Assembly (NCBI RefSeq): GCF_030546645.1 | Contig: NZ_JAUOTO010000008.1 | Location: forward strand, 368,606 to 432,605 | From: Flavitalea plasmicola | GTDB taxonomy: Bacteria > Bacteroidota > Bacteroidia > Chitinophagales > Chitinophagaceae | Reading direction: 5' to 3' | DNA length: 64,000 nucleotides | Shown here: piece by piece, positions 9,026 through 18,623 of the stretch | How the letters are laid out: every line of letters begins with the position of its first letter | Numbering within the stretch: position 1 is the first letter of the stretch | Position numbers and translations under genes: made by a program | The notes under the pieces: model-generated | The model's database searches: none | Told to the model about the DNA's origin: nothing | Seen by the model: only the letters and a program-made list of their open reading frames with translations

Positions 9026-10486
9026 ATGTTTACTCATCACCGATACGTATTACCTGCACTTTTCTGCATTACCATAGGCCTTGGCCTGCTATCATGCAGG
9101 AAAATGGTCTCTGTTCCCGAGCCGATCAATAGCATTACAACCGCCGAAGTATTTACCTCCGATGCACAGGCTACCTCCGCCATGGCCGGCATCTACACCC
9201 AGCTGATCAACGGTCAGGCGCTGTCTTTCAGCAATGGATATATCACCTTGCTTGCCGGGATGTCCTCCGATGAATTATTCTATTATGGCATAGGAGATCT
9301 TAACATACTTGCCTTTAGCCCGAATCAATTGCTAAATTCCAACAGTTATACCTCCGAGGTCTGGACATCTGCCTATAAAACCATCTATGGCGCGAATTCA
9401 GTCATCGAAGGCATTGCTGCCTCCACTTCCGATGCATTGACCGACAGCGTCCGGAAGGAGCTTACCGCTGAGGCCAAATTCGTCCGGGCCTTCGCTTATT
9501 TTTATCTCACCAACCTGTTTGGCGATGTACCACTGGCACTGACGGTGGATTTCAATAAGACCCGGTACATGGCAAGAACGCCCGTCAAGGATGTGTACCG
9601 CCAGATCATCCAGGACCTGAAAGATGCACAGTCCCTGTTGCCTCCCGACTACTCGGCAGCCGCCAACTCCGGCTATGAAAGGATCGTCCCCAATCGATGG
9701 GCTGCCACAGCCCTGCTGGCAAGAGCCTATCTCTACACAAAAGATTACGCGAATGCCGCCGCCCAGGCTACTTCCGTTATCAACAACACCACATTGTATA
9801 GCCTGGAAAGTGATCCCAAAAACGTATTCCTGGTAAATAGCAGGGAAGCCATCTGGCAATTAAAGCAGGGTACTGACAACACCCCGTATCAGAACGCAAC
9901 CGTGGAAGGATTCACCATACTTCCATCCCCACAATTCACCGGTGTGGCCCACTATTGTCTGGCAGCACCCTTGCTGAATGCTTTCGAGCCGGGAGATCTT
10001 CGCCGCAGTGCCTGGGTTGACAGCACCAGTAATAACGCCACCGGTTTCACCTGGTACCCTTTTAAATACAAGACCGGTCCCTACAACGCTGCCCTCGGTG
10101 CGCCATCGACGGAGTATTACATGGTGCTCCGCCTGGCGGAAATGTACCTGGTACGCGCAGAAGCGGAGGTCAACGACGCCGCGGGGGGCGCTGCCGCAGC
10201 CATCTCCGACCTGAACGTCATCCGCAGCCGCGCAGGATTGCCGGCGCTGTCCTCTTCCCTGCTCCAACCGCAAATAATCACCGCCGTAGCGCATGAAAGA
10301 CAGGTGGAGCTTTTTGCTGAATGGGGACATCGATGGCTGGACCTCAACCGCACCGGCCAGGCACATATAGTGCTTTCGGCCTTCTCCGGCAAACAGCCAT
10401 GGGCGGGAGATTACCAACTGCTCTATCCCATCCCCCCCGCCGAGATCCGGTCAGACCATTTCCTGGTGCAAAACCCTGGGTATTGA
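9026..10486 (+). CDS. SusD/RagB-family outer-membrane lipoprotein
   Basis: The 486-residue product has a lipoprotein signal (lipobox LLSC, Cys24) and SusD features: the N-terminal segment with FTSDAQATSAMAGIYTQL, the helical stretch AEAKFVRAFAYFYLTNLFGDVPL, and a C-terminal SusD region with LRLAEMYLVRAEAEV and HERQVELFAEWGHRWLDL. The frame is open further upstream inside the SusC gene, but the ATG at 9026 gives the lipoprotein signal and a normal 10-bp gap to SusC. It should cap the SusC barrel and bind the ligand at the cell surface. Confidence 0.93.
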   Translation: MFTHHRYVLPALFCITIGLGLLSCRKMVSVPEPINSITTAEVFTSDAQATSAMAGIYTQLINGQALSFSNGYITLLAGMSSDELFYYGIGDLNILAFSPNQLLNSNSYTSEVWTSAYKTIYGANSVIEGIAASTSDALTDSVRKELTAEAKFVRAFAYFYLTNLFGDVPLALTVDFNKTRYMARTPVKDVYRQIIQDLKDAQSLLPPDYSAAANSGYERIVPNRWAATALLARAYLYTKDYANAAAQATSVINNTTLYSLESDPKNVFLVNSREAIWQLKQGTDNTPYQNATVEGFTILPSPQFTGVAHYCLAAPLLNAFEPGDLRRSAWVDSTSNNATGFTWYPFKYKTGPYNAALGAPSTEYYMVLRLAEMYLVRAEAEVNDAAGGAAAAISDLNVIRSRAGLPALSSSLLQPQIITAVAHERQVELFAEWGHRWLDLNRTGQAHIVLSAFSGKQPWAGDYQLLYPIPPAEIRSDHFLVQNPGY

Positions 10487-10509
10487 TATTTACTAACCTT
10501 AAACGATAT

Positions 10510-11280
10510 ATGATGAACAATATATTCCTCAGGCAGCTCGCCACGTGCGCGCTGGCTGGTACAATGTTATCCTGCGCGAAACAACACGCCGCGCCCGGCA
10601 CAGCCTCCCTGACACTGATCAATGCAGTCGTAGGCAGCAGTCCCTCCCTGGTGACCAACTTCAGCGGCAACAGCCCCATCACCTGGTATAATAAAGCTTT
10701 AAAACTCGTATACGGCAACTGGAACAGCACCTACCAGCAAGGGTGCTACAGCGGCCAGCAAAAACTGGCCATCTACCATTATCCGGATACCAGTGCACAC
10801 AGCACCCCCCTATTTTCCCTGGACCTTCTCCTGCCGGCAGGGACTATCCATACCCTCTTCCTGACAGGCACCATGTCGGCTCCGGATACTTTGTTTACGA
10901 CGGATACGCCCCCTTATCATCCCCCCTCCGACAGCAGCGTGGGTTTGCGGTTTGTCAACCTCTCGCCCGGCAGCAACCCGGTCAGCATCAATATCACCGG
11001 TGGCGCCAATGGGTCGGAAGTGAGCAGCCTGCCCTATAAAGGCATCACGGGATTTAAGAATTACCCTGCCACCGCTGCCGTCAGCGACTATAATTTCGAG
11101 TTCCGGGACGCAGCCACCGGCGCACTCATCGGCAACTATGATGTTACGGGTATCAACAGTCTTCTCTACGGCTTTAATAATACGCGCCTTTACCGGAATT
11201 TAACCCTGGCCTTATTGGGACTGCCCGGCGACCCGGCCAGCCTGAAAATAATGCTGATCGAATCCTACACCTCTTATTAA
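10510..11280 (+). CDS. DUF4397-like surface lipoprotein
   Basis: This 256-residue protein has a lipoprotein signal ending in MLSC (Cys22). The body is predicted beta-rich, with segments such as LTLINAVVGSSPSLV, ALKLVYGNWN and VGLRFVNLSPGSNPVSI, which resemble DUF4397 repeats. Such lipoproteins often sit downstream of SusD in Bacteroidota loci and may be accessory ligand-binding proteins. The frame extends upstream into susD, but the ATG at 10510 makes the lipoprotein signal. The family call is from memory of motif style, so it is moderate. Confidence 0.6.
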   Translation: MMNNIFLRQLATCALAGTMLSCAKQHAAPGTASLTLINAVVGSSPSLVTNFSGNSPITWYNKALKLVYGNWNSTYQQGCYSGQQKLAIYHYPDTSAHSTPLFSLDLLLPAGTIHTLFLTGTMSAPDTLFTTDTPPYHPPSDSSVGLRFVNLSPGSNPVSINITGGANGSEVSSLPYKGITGFKNYPATAAVSDYNFEFRDAATGALIGNYDVTGINSLLYGFNNTRLYRNLTLALLGLPGDPASLKIMLIESYTSY

Positions 11281-11303
11281 GTATTACTGATAAACAAGAA
11301 GAT

Positions 11304-12230
11304 ATGAGTAGCATTTTAAAAGTAGAGCGGCTCTCACACAAGTACAGCAATACCTGGGCGATACGTGATATCAATATCGAAATAGGTCACCATGGCACCG
11401 TGGGGCTCTTAGGCTCCAACGGCGCGGGCAAGTCTACCACGATGAACATCATGTGCGGCGTACTGAACCAAACAGAAGGCCATGTCTATATCAACGGCGT
11501 GGATATACGTGAATCTCCGGAATTAGCCAAGAGACAGATCGGCTTCCTCCCGCAAGATCCCCCCCTGTACACGGACCTCACCATCGACGAATACCTCACC
11601 TACTGTGCAGAACTGCGGCTAATGCCAAAGGATAAAATTAAAGCAGCTGTGGACGAAGTAAAGGAACGTTGCGGTATCGCACATTTCAGCAGCCGGCTGA
11701 TCCGCAACCTGTCCGGCGGCTATCGCCAGCGGGTGGGCATCGCACAGGCCATTATCCATAAACCCAAGCTGGTGGTGATGGACGAGCCTGCCAATGGATT
11801 GGATCCCAACCAACTGATAGAGGTCAGAAAGCTGATAAAAGAGATCGCCCGGGATCATGTAGTCCTTCTATCCTCTCACATTCTTTCCGAAATACACTTG
11901 CTGTGCAAGGAAGTGATCATGATCGAGGCGGGTAGGATCGTTTTTGCGGATTCCATGAGCGCTTTCAACGATTATATTCAGCCGCATAGCTTGTTGGTCC
12001 GGATGGAAAACCCACCCCCGGCAGCCGGACTGCTGGCAGTGCAAGGCGTCACCAGGGTCGAATTTCTCACAGACCGGCAAGTCCGCATTTACTTTGACAG
12101 CGACGATGAAATTGCAGAACGAGTAGTGGCTGCCAGCATTCAACATGGATGGCGCCTGCGGGAGATCAGCCTGGATAAAGGCCTGCTCGACGACGTTTTC
12201 AAACAACTATCCACTCAATCCCACCCATAA
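11304..12230 (+). CDS. ABC transporter ATP-binding protein, GldA/CcmA-like
   Basis: This 308-residue ATPase has a Walker A motif (LGSNGAGKSTTMN, about residues 36-48), the Q-loop region GFLPQDPPLY, the signature LSGGYRQRVGIAQAI, a Walker B motif (KLVVMDEPANGLDPN) and the H-loop HILSE. The C-terminal third is the extra domain seen in export-type ABC-2 ATPases. It lies 11 bp before a permease of GldF/GldG type, so the two should form one exporter. The family includes GldA of the gliding-motility ABC complex, but other Bacteroidota carry paralogues with unknown substrates. Confidence 0.9.
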   Translation: MSSILKVERLSHKYSNTWAIRDINIEIGHHGTVGLLGSNGAGKSTTMNIMCGVLNQTEGHVYINGVDIRESPELAKRQIGFLPQDPPLYTDLTIDEYLTYCAELRLMPKDKIKAAVDEVKERCGIAHFSSRLIRNLSGGYRQRVGIAQAIIHKPKLVVMDEPANGLDPNQLIEVRKLIKEIARDHVVLLSSHILSEIHLLCKEVIMIEAGRIVFADSMSAFNDYIQPHSLLVRMENPPPAAGLLAVQGVTRVEFLTDRQVRIYFDSDDEIAERVVAASIQHGWRLREISLDKGLLDDVFKQLSTQSHP

Positions 12231-12241
12231 ATAAATTTTCA

Positions 12242-14566
12242 ATGAAGATGATATGCAAGATCGCGAAGACTGAGCTTCGTAACCTCTTTTACTCTCCCGT
12301 AGCCTGGTTCCTGGCGGTGGCATTCATGGTGCAGGGCGCCTACTTTTATTCCAACGCTCTTTATGACATGGCTAAATGGCAGGATATCCTTGTCCGGAAT
12401 AATCCAAAATTCACGGATTTCGGACAGACTTCACTGACTGATCGTGTTTTTTTAAACGCTGACGGCATCTTTGCCAATGCATTCCAGAACCTGTATTTAT
12501 TCGTCCCATTGCTCGCCATGGGATTGATCAGCAGGGAGATCAATAATGGGACCATTAAATTACTGTACTCCTCCCCCATCAGGGTACGCGACATCGTCCT
12601 GGGAAAGTACCTCGCCGTAATGATCTACAATCTGTTGTTACTTTTCATAATAGGATTGTTTATGATGTCGGGGGCCTTTAACATCCGATCCGTGGATTAT
12701 GGCATGCTGCTGTCCGCATCCATAGGGTTTTATTTGCTTATATGCGCCTTTTCTGCCATCGGCTTGTTTATGTCCAGCCTCACCATTTACCAGATCGTGT
12801 CCGCCATCGGCAGTTTTGTGACCATCTTCATCCTGAGCCGCATCGGCGGCCTGTGGCAGAAAATAGATTTTGTACGGGACCTCACCTATTTTCTTTCGAT
12901 GTCTGGACGCACCGTGAAAATGGTGGTTGGGTTGGTGACATCCAAGGATGTAATTTACTTTATCGCCATCGTCTATATGTTCATTATGTTCACCATCCTC
13001 AAACTGAAAGGCGGGCGGGAATCCAAACCCTGGTACGTGAAGGCCAGAGGATATATTGCCGTGGCGGCATCTGTATTACTGATCGGCTATGTCAGCTCTC
13101 GCCCCATGTTCACTGTCTATTGGGACATGACTGCGAGCCAGCGCAACACAGTGCACCCCCGCACCCGGGAGATCATCAAAGAGCTGGGCAAAGAGCCGTT
13201 GGAGATCACCTTATATACCAATATACTGGGAGCCGGTGTTGGCAGGGGGCTACCGGAAAACAGAAATAATTATTTGTCGGAGGTTTGGGACCCTTTTATT
13301 CGTTTTAAGCCGGACATCCGGTTTAAGTATGTCTATTATTATGATTACGACAGCATCATAGATAATGGATATATGCTCAGGAACTTTCCCGGCAAGACCG
13401 TCAAACAAATGGGAGAACAAATGGCGGATGGCTACGACCAAAAATTCTCCCTGTACCAGGCGCCGGAACAGATTAAAAAAAACATCAACCTGCTGCCGGA
13501 AAACCTCCGGGTCGTAATGCAGCTGAAATACAAAGGGCAGAGCACCTTTCTGCGAACTTTTGACGACAATCTGTTCTGGCCGACAGAGCAACAGATCGCT
13601 GCCGCATTCCGGCGGTTGTTGCAGGCTAAATTACCAAAGATCCTTTTTATAACGGGAGACCTGGAACGCAACATTTATAAGAAGGGCGAGCGGGAATACA
13701 ATGATCATTCTATTGCAATCGATCACAGGCTCTCATTGATCAACAATGGCTTTGATGCAGATACCATTTCACTAAGCACCGGCGATATCCCCCCGGATGT
13801 CACGGCGCTGGTGCTGGCCGATCCTAAGCGCATCCTGAGCGCTGCCGCCATAGCTAAGATCGGGCATTATATAGACAATGGCGGTAATATGCTGATCCTG
13901 GGCGAACCGGGCAAACAGTATGTGCTCAATCCTTTGTTACAGCGCTTAGGGGTCCAGTTGATGGATGGCACCCTGGTCGAACCTTCGAAAGATGAGATGC
14001 CCCATATGATCATCCCGAAAGTAACCATCGCGGGCAGCAACCTGGCGGAGAATCATATTCTGTTGGGAATGAAAAAGAGCGGGGTCCCGGCAACTGAGCT
14101 CCTGGCGGGGGCGACCGGCATTGCTTATACTGCCCATGGGCCTTTTGTCGCAAGCCCTTTGTTAATCACCGACGCACAGCGCTCCTGGCTGAAAGCAGGC
14201 CGGCTTGTCACAGATTCTACGCCCCCTGTATATAGCCCGGAAGAAGGCGATATCAAAGGGTCCTTCCCGACTGCCCTCGCATTGACCAGGCAGATCGACC
14301 ATCGGCAACAACGCGTTGCCATCTGCGGTGATGCGGACCTTATAAGCAATCTCAGAAATGGATACGATTTTTTGGGCGAGTCGATCTATAGCTGGCTGGC
14401 CTATGGAAAATTCCCCATATATACACCCCGCCCCGATCCAAAGGACAATAAATTGATCGTCACTTCCGCAGGTGTGGCTGTGCTGAAAATAGTGTATATC
14501 TGGATACTCCCGGCCCTGACATTGTTGCTGGGGTCCATCCTGTTGATCAGACGCAAAAGAAAATAA
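12242..14566 (+). CDS. Fused GldF-like ABC-2 permease and GldG-like extracytoplasmic protein
   Basis: This 774-residue membrane protein has two parts. Residues 1-250 form a six-helix ABC-2 permease resembling GldF (LRNLFYSPVAWFLAVAFM, GLISREINNGTIKLLYSSPI). After another helix (about 258-275) comes a large extracytoplasmic GldG-like region (about 275-740; includes RILSAAAIAKIGHYIDNGGN and PHMIIPKV), then a final helix (about 745-768). In gliding flavobacteria GldF and GldG are separate proteins; here they are one chain. It should pair with the ATPase 11 bp upstream. The substrate is unknown. Confidence 0.82.
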   Translation: MKMICKIAKTELRNLFYSPVAWFLAVAFMVQGAYFYSNALYDMAKWQDILVRNNPKFTDFGQTSLTDRVFLNADGIFANAFQNLYLFVPLLAMGLISREINNGTIKLLYSSPIRVRDIVLGKYLAVMIYNLLLLFIIGLFMMSGAFNIRSVDYGMLLSASIGFYLLICAFSAIGLFMSSLTIYQIVSAIGSFVTIFILSRIGGLWQKIDFVRDLTYFLSMSGRTVKMVVGLVTSKDVIYFIAIVYMFIMFTILKLKGGRESKPWYVKARGYIAVAASVLLIGYVSSRPMFTVYWDMTASQRNTVHPRTREIIKELGKEPLEITLYTNILGAGVGRGLPENRNNYLSEVWDPFIRFKPDIRFKYVYYYDYDSIIDNGYMLRNFPGKTVKQMGEQMADGYDQKFSLYQAPEQIKKNINLLPENLRVVMQLKYKGQSTFLRTFDDNLFWPTEQQIAAAFRRLLQAKLPKILFITGDLERNIYKKGEREYNDHSIAIDHRLSLINNGFDADTISLSTGDIPPDVTALVLADPKRILSAAAIAKIGHYIDNGGNMLILGEPGKQYVLNPLLQRLGVQLMDGTLVEPSKDEMPHMIIPKVTIAGSNLAENHILLGMKKSGVPATELLAGATGIAYTAHGPFVASPLLITDAQRSWLKAGRLVTDSTPPVYSPEEGDIKGSFPTALALTRQIDHRQQRVAICGDADLISNLRNGYDFLGESIYSWLAYGKFPIYTPRPDPKDNKLIVTSAGVAVLKIVYIWILPALTLLLGSILLIRRKRK

Positions 14567-14572
14567 AATACA

Positions 14573-15838
14573 ATGGTTCTGCATACAGACGAACAAACGA
14601 CGATTGACCTGGGAATTTTCGGCAATCGCAACGGCGGTGGCATCTACGACCTTTACAACCGTACGCATACCCGCGGCGGCGAAGCCATCCTGAAAGAGAT
14701 GTTCCTGCACCCTTTGTCGGACAAAGAGGCCATCAATCAACGAAGCAGCATTTTCAGCTATTTCGCCCGCCAGAACACAACCTTCCCTTTCGACGCTGCC
14801 CTGATCGATATGACAGAGAAGTATTTGAGGGACCAGCAGGGTACATTGGGTGAGCGGGAGATCCAGAATGGCGTAGCATCCGTGATACAGATCATTCAGC
14901 AAAGCAGGGAATTTATAGAAACAAAAGAGATTAAAGGAAATGCTGCCTACGCGGAAGAGCGCGAAGCCATCACATTGCTCATTGCCGATCCGGCATTCGA
15001 ACCAGTGATGCGGGGAAAGGAGAAAGGCAAGCCGTCATACACTGCCATCGCAGCATACGACATCCTCTTCAGGACCCGCCAACGTCATAAAATTGAGCAA
15101 TTGCTGCGGCATATCTATTTCCTGGACGTCTGCCTCTCTGTGGCAAAAGTCGCCGTTCACCTGAAATTCGTTTTCCCAAAAGCCCTGGAGAAAGGATCAT
15201 GCATCCTGAAACTGGAAGGTGTGTACCATCCGGAACTGAAGACGCCCGTTGCCAACAATGTTACGATGAACGCCGGTCAAAATATTATCTTCCTCACCGG
15301 GGCCAACATGGCCGGCAAGTCCACCTTCCTGCGATCCGTGAGCACAGCCGTATATCTGGCACACATGGGATTTCCCGTGGCGGCAACATCCATGGAATTC
15401 TCTGTGGTGGATGGTATTTATACCACAATCAACCTCCCGGATAACCTGGGCATCGGCGCAAGCCATTTTTACGCGGAAGTGCTGCGGGTAAAAAAGATGG
15501 CTACGGAGCTGAACCAGGGCAGATCGTTGTTCATCATTTTCGATGAGCTCTTCAGGGGCACCAATGTAAAGGATGCCCATGAGGCCACGGTTGCAATAAC
15601 CAATGCATTTGCAAAAAAGAAGACCAGCATCTTCATCATCTCCTCTCATATCGTGGAAGCAGGAGAAGCATTGAAACAACGGAATAATATCGGGTTCCTC
15701 TACCTTCCAACACGCATGAACGGCCACCAACCCGAATATACCTACACGTTGCAGAGGGGTATTACGGACGACCGGCATGGGATGATCATCATCAGGAACG
15801 AAGGCATCCTGGATATATTAAAAAAACAATCACCATGA
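14573..15838 (+). CDS. MutS-like ATPase lacking the mismatch-recognition domain (first of two)
   Basis: The 421-residue protein keeps the MutS core helices (DLYNRTHTRGGEAILKEMF, about residues 22-42) and the C-terminal ABC-type ATPase domain: Walker A TGANMAGKSTFLRS (about 242-255), Walker B SLFIIFDELFRGTN (about 317-330) and the downstream SSHIVEAGEAL. The N-terminal mismatch-binding domain I of true MutS is absent, so it is not a normal repair MutS. The gene begins 6 bp after the exporter permease and overlaps the next MutS-like gene by 4 bp (ATGA), indicating translational coupling. Its role is unknown. Confidence 0.85.
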   Translation: MVLHTDEQTTIDLGIFGNRNGGGIYDLYNRTHTRGGEAILKEMFLHPLSDKEAINQRSSIFSYFARQNTTFPFDAALIDMTEKYLRDQQGTLGEREIQNGVASVIQIIQQSREFIETKEIKGNAAYAEEREAITLLIADPAFEPVMRGKEKGKPSYTAIAAYDILFRTRQRHKIEQLLRHIYFLDVCLSVAKVAVHLKFVFPKALEKGSCILKLEGVYHPELKTPVANNVTMNAGQNIIFLTGANMAGKSTFLRSVSTAVYLAHMGFPVAATSMEFSVVDGIYTTINLPDNLGIGASHFYAEVLRVKKMATELNQGRSLFIIFDELFRGTNVKDAHEATVAITNAFAKKKTSIFIISSHIVEAGEALKQRNNIGFLYLPTRMNGHQPEYTYTLQRGITDDRHGMIIIRNEGILDILKKQSP

Positions 15839-17151
15839 GCTTTAGCATAGATACGCAAACATTGGAAGAGCTTCACCTGCTGGGAAAGTTCAGGCAGGGT
15901 TCCGTCTATAGCCTGTTCAACCATGTAAGGACCAGGGGCGGCGAACAGCTGCTGGATAGTATGTTCCGGACGCCACTGGACAATGCCGCCGCCATCAATG
16001 AGCGCAGCAGCATATTTCGATTTTTCCAGCAGACAGAGCTGGCCTTCCCTTTTGATGTACAGGAGATCAGCTCGATGAGAGAGTACCTTGATGCGGGAGC
16101 AGGCAATAGCCCCCTGTTAACCTTAGCCGGTACCGTCTGGAAAAAATGGCTTTCCGGTCTAACCCGGGACGAACGCTTTAAGAAAAATGTACAAGGCCTG
16201 CAGGCGGTCATCGGCGCCCTCAACAAGTGTTATGCTTTCCTGGAAACGCTTCCATCCATGACGGGACCTTTTGCGATTCGGATAGAGATCATGAAGTCAT
16301 TATTGTCCGACCGGCGCCTGGAAAAACTGCGGAATATCGATATCTATGCTGCTTTATCGGTAAAGACCCTGGCTTATTATGATCATTTACTAAAGAACAA
16401 AGTGCATGAAGAGATGGAAACCATACTATCCTTCGTTGCCGAGCTGGATGTGTACATAACGGTGGGCGAAGTAGCCCGGTCCAAAGGATTTACTTATGCC
16501 CGGGCCTGGCCGGCGGAAAAAAACATGCTCTCCGCCACCTGCCTTTGTCATCCCTGTATCAAAGGCGCCGTTGGCAATTCCATCTTCCTGCATACGGACA
16601 GGAACGTACTTTTTCTGACAGGCGCGAATATGGCCGGCAAATCCACCTGGATGAAGACAGTAGGCATCGGGATGTACCTGGCCCACATGGGTTTCCCCAT
16701 CGCCGCCACGGACATGGAATTCTCCGTCCGGGAAGGCCTCTACTCCTCCATCAACGTAACAGACGATATCAACCTTGGCTACAGCCACTTTTATGCGGAG
16801 GTAATGCGGGTAAAACAGGCAGCTGTAGCCACCAGCACAGGCAAAAGACTATTGTTGATGTTCGACGAACTCTTCAAAGGCACCAATGTAAAAGACGCCT
16901 ATGACGGCACCCTGGCCGTGACCGAAGCCTTTTCCGAATACAGAGACTGCCTCTTCATCGTCTCCACCCATATTATCGAAGTGGGAGAAGCGTTGAAAGG
17001 TCACAGCAATATCCAATTTGCCTATATGCCCACTGTCATGGAAGGACCGTTCCCCCGCTATACTTACAAGCTGCAGGAAGGCATTACGGAAGATCGCCAG
17101 GGAATGATGATCATACGAAATGAAAGGATACTGGAATTGATCGGGGAGTAA
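15835..17151 (+). CDS. MutS-like ATPase lacking the mismatch-recognition domain (second of two)
   Basis: This 438-residue paralogue of the preceding protein has core helices (SLFNHVRTRGGEQLLDSMF, about residues 26-45) and an ATPase domain with Walker A TGANMAGKSTWMKT (about 262-275) and Walker B LLLMFDELFKGTN (about 341-353). It too lacks domain I. The start overlaps the upstream stop in an ATGA. MutS proteins work as dimers, so the pair may form a heterodimer; this is inference. It is the last gene of the sigma-regulated string and ends 7 bp from a convergent gene. Confidence 0.85.
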   Translation: MSFSIDTQTLEELHLLGKFRQGSVYSLFNHVRTRGGEQLLDSMFRTPLDNAAAINERSSIFRFFQQTELAFPFDVQEISSMREYLDAGAGNSPLLTLAGTVWKKWLSGLTRDERFKKNVQGLQAVIGALNKCYAFLETLPSMTGPFAIRIEIMKSLLSDRRLEKLRNIDIYAALSVKTLAYYDHLLKNKVHEEMETILSFVAELDVYITVGEVARSKGFTYARAWPAEKNMLSATCLCHPCIKGAVGNSIFLHTDRNVLFLTGANMAGKSTWMKTVGIGMYLAHMGFPIAATDMEFSVREGLYSSINVTDDINLGYSHFYAEVMRVKQAAVATSTGKRLLLMFDELFKGTNVKDAYDGTLAVTEAFSEYRDCLFIVSTHIIEVGEALKGHSNIQFAYMPTVMEGPFPRYTYKLQEGITEDRQGMMIIRNERILELIGE

Positions 17152-17158
17152 GACAGCG

Positions 17159-17632
17159 TCAATCCAGCCTTGCAGTCAGGGTGATATTCACCCCTTTCCC
17201 GTTTTCCCGGGAATAGTTCGGTTCCAATGCCAGCATGGTAGATTCCGATAGAATAACCCCCAGCCTGTAGCTTACCCCTCTTATCCCGTTTGCTCCATAC
17301 CAGCCAGTGAGATATTGCCGGATCAGGCTGGCATCCTGGTTACTGATCCTATAGCTTAGCCGGGCATAGGGCTTGATAGTTTCTGAAAATTGAGAGCTGG
17401 TCTTCGCCGGAGACGGTTGTTCCCGAAGGAAAAGTTTCGCGCCTGCATACACACCGATCCTTTCGCTAAAACCCATAACCCCGCCTTCGGCAAAGAGATT
17501 GTACGGGCCACCAGCCGACAAGGATAGAACAGGTGAAAGAAAGTGCGCGCATGGATTCATTTGAGCCTGACAGGTTGCACTACGGCAAATAGAGAAGATG
17601 AGTAAAAGAGCGGCGATTATTATTGTTTTCAT
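17159..17632 (-). CDS. Small secreted protein of unknown function
   Basis: This 157-residue protein has a clear signal peptide (MKTIIIAALLLIFSICRS..., cleavage probably after TCQAQ). The rest alternates short glycine-rich and aromatic strands (LSLSAGGPYNLFAEGGVMGF, IGVYAGAKLFL, YARLSYRIS, YRLGVILSESTMLALEPNYS) and ends with TLTARLD. That pattern suggests a small outer-membrane or periplasmic beta-structure. I do not recognise a family. It converges on the MutS-like gene with a 7-bp gap and follows the GntR gene on the same strand, 115 bp away. Confidence 0.7.
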   Translation of the reverse strand: MKTIIIAALLLIFSICRSATCQAQMNPCAHFLSPVLSLSAGGPYNLFAEGGVMGFSERIGVYAGAKLFLREQPSPAKTSSQFSETIKPYARLSYRISNQDASLIRQYLTGWYGANGIRGVSYRLGVILSESTMLALEPNYSRENGKGVNITLTARLD

Positions 17633-17747
17633 ATGACTGGATTTTAGAGGATGCTTCCACTCATATACGTTTTATTAAAATATTTATTATCGCCCGTTTT
17701 GTATTAAAACACTTAGTAAGATAAAATATTATGTACCAACATATCGA

Positions 17748-18485
17748 TCATCTGTTTCTTCTGCTTTCCACCGTATAAACAAAACTATCCGCCTTATAAT
17801 AGCCGATATTGTACTCCATAGGCCTGTCCTCCTGATCAAAAACATACCGCTTCCGGAACAGCACCGGACTCCCTGTGTCTATCTCCAGCTTGTTCGCCAG
17901 GAACTTGTCGGCAGTCCTGGAGCTGATCTCTTCCTTGGAGAGGTCAGCTATTGTAGATCGTTCATTTTCAAGCATTTCGTAGAGCGGCATAGAAAAATCC
18001 TCATTGCCTGTCAACCCGATCCGCGGGTGAAAATAAGATATGAAATAAACAAACGGTTCCGCAGTGTCCCCTCTTAATCGCTCCATTTTCAGGATCTTCT
18101 TGTCCGTGCCGATCTCAAAAAAATCAGCAATATGCTCATCCGGCAATACCCAGCTGATATGCAGCTCATAATTCTTGACCACTACCCCCCGGGCGTGCAT
18201 TTCTTGGGAAAACGATAGCCAATTCATTGATTTTAAGCTCATTTTAGGGTGCGCCACCTTGGTCCCTTTCCTTTTTTTCCTCACCAGCAGCTCTTCGAAC
18301 ACCAGCTTGTTGATCGCCTGTCGCAACGTCGTTCGGGATATGCCCAGGTCCCTCGCCAGGTCCACTTCGTTAGGCAGCAGCTTACCACTCTGATATTCAG
18401 GCGCTTTGATGAGTGCACGCAAAAGGTGTTCCGCCTGGGAATGCAGTGGAATGGGACTTTCGGGATCTATGTGGAGCTTCACCAT
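17748..18485 (-). CDS. GntR-family transcriptional regulator with UTRA domain (HutC subfamily)
   Basis: This 245-residue protein has an N-terminal winged helix (about residues 10-75; LLPNEVDLARDLGISRTTLR and AINKLVFEELLVRKKRKGTKV) and a C-terminal UTRA ligand-binding domain (about 95-240; ADFFEIGTDKKILKMERLR, RKRYVFDQEDRPMEYNIGYY). HutC-type regulators are usually repressors released by a small metabolite, often a sugar or sugar phosphate. It is divergent from the SusC/SusD/GH92 operon, whose promoter lies in the shared 138-bp gap, so it probably controls that operon and possibly itself. Confidence 0.9.
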   Translation of the reverse strand: MVKLHIDPESPIPLHSQAEHLLRALIKAPEYQSGKLLPNEVDLARDLGISRTTLRQAINKLVFEELLVRKKRKGTKVAHPKMSLKSMNWLSFSQEMHARGVVVKNYELHISWVLPDEHIADFFEIGTDKKILKMERLRGDTAEPFVYFISYFHPRIGLTGNEDFSMPLYEMLENERSTIADLSKEEISSRTADKFLANKLEIDTGSPVLFRKRYVFDQEDRPMEYNIGYYKADSFVYTVESRRNR

Positions 18486-18545
18486 GTGTTATAGGAAAAA
18501 TTTCCCAAAGATCGACAATCTCCTCTGTTAGAAGGCAAAAAAAAA

Positions 18546-18576
18546 TTTGTCTGAAAAAATAAAACAATTATGTTTG
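18546..18576 (+). promoter_or_regulatory. Bacteroidota-type sigma promoter of the GH92 operon
   Basis: TTTG at 18546-18549 is followed after 19 bp by TATGTTTG at 18569-18576. This matches the known Bacteroidota consensus (TTTG, 19-21 bp, TAnnTTTG) exactly. It lies 47 bp before the SusC start. The symmetric ATTCGAAT just downstream (18583-18590) would be a reasonable place for GntR binding, but that is inference. Confidence 0.8.
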
Positions 18577-18623
18577 TACATATTCGAATTGTAGAGACAA
18601 AAGTAACCAAATACTAAAGCCAT

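Noticed and set aside
14573..17151. The MutS-like pair as a split or frameshifted single mutS gene
   Set aside because: Each protein has its own complete core and full Walker A and B motifs, so they are two paralogues, not halves of one gene.
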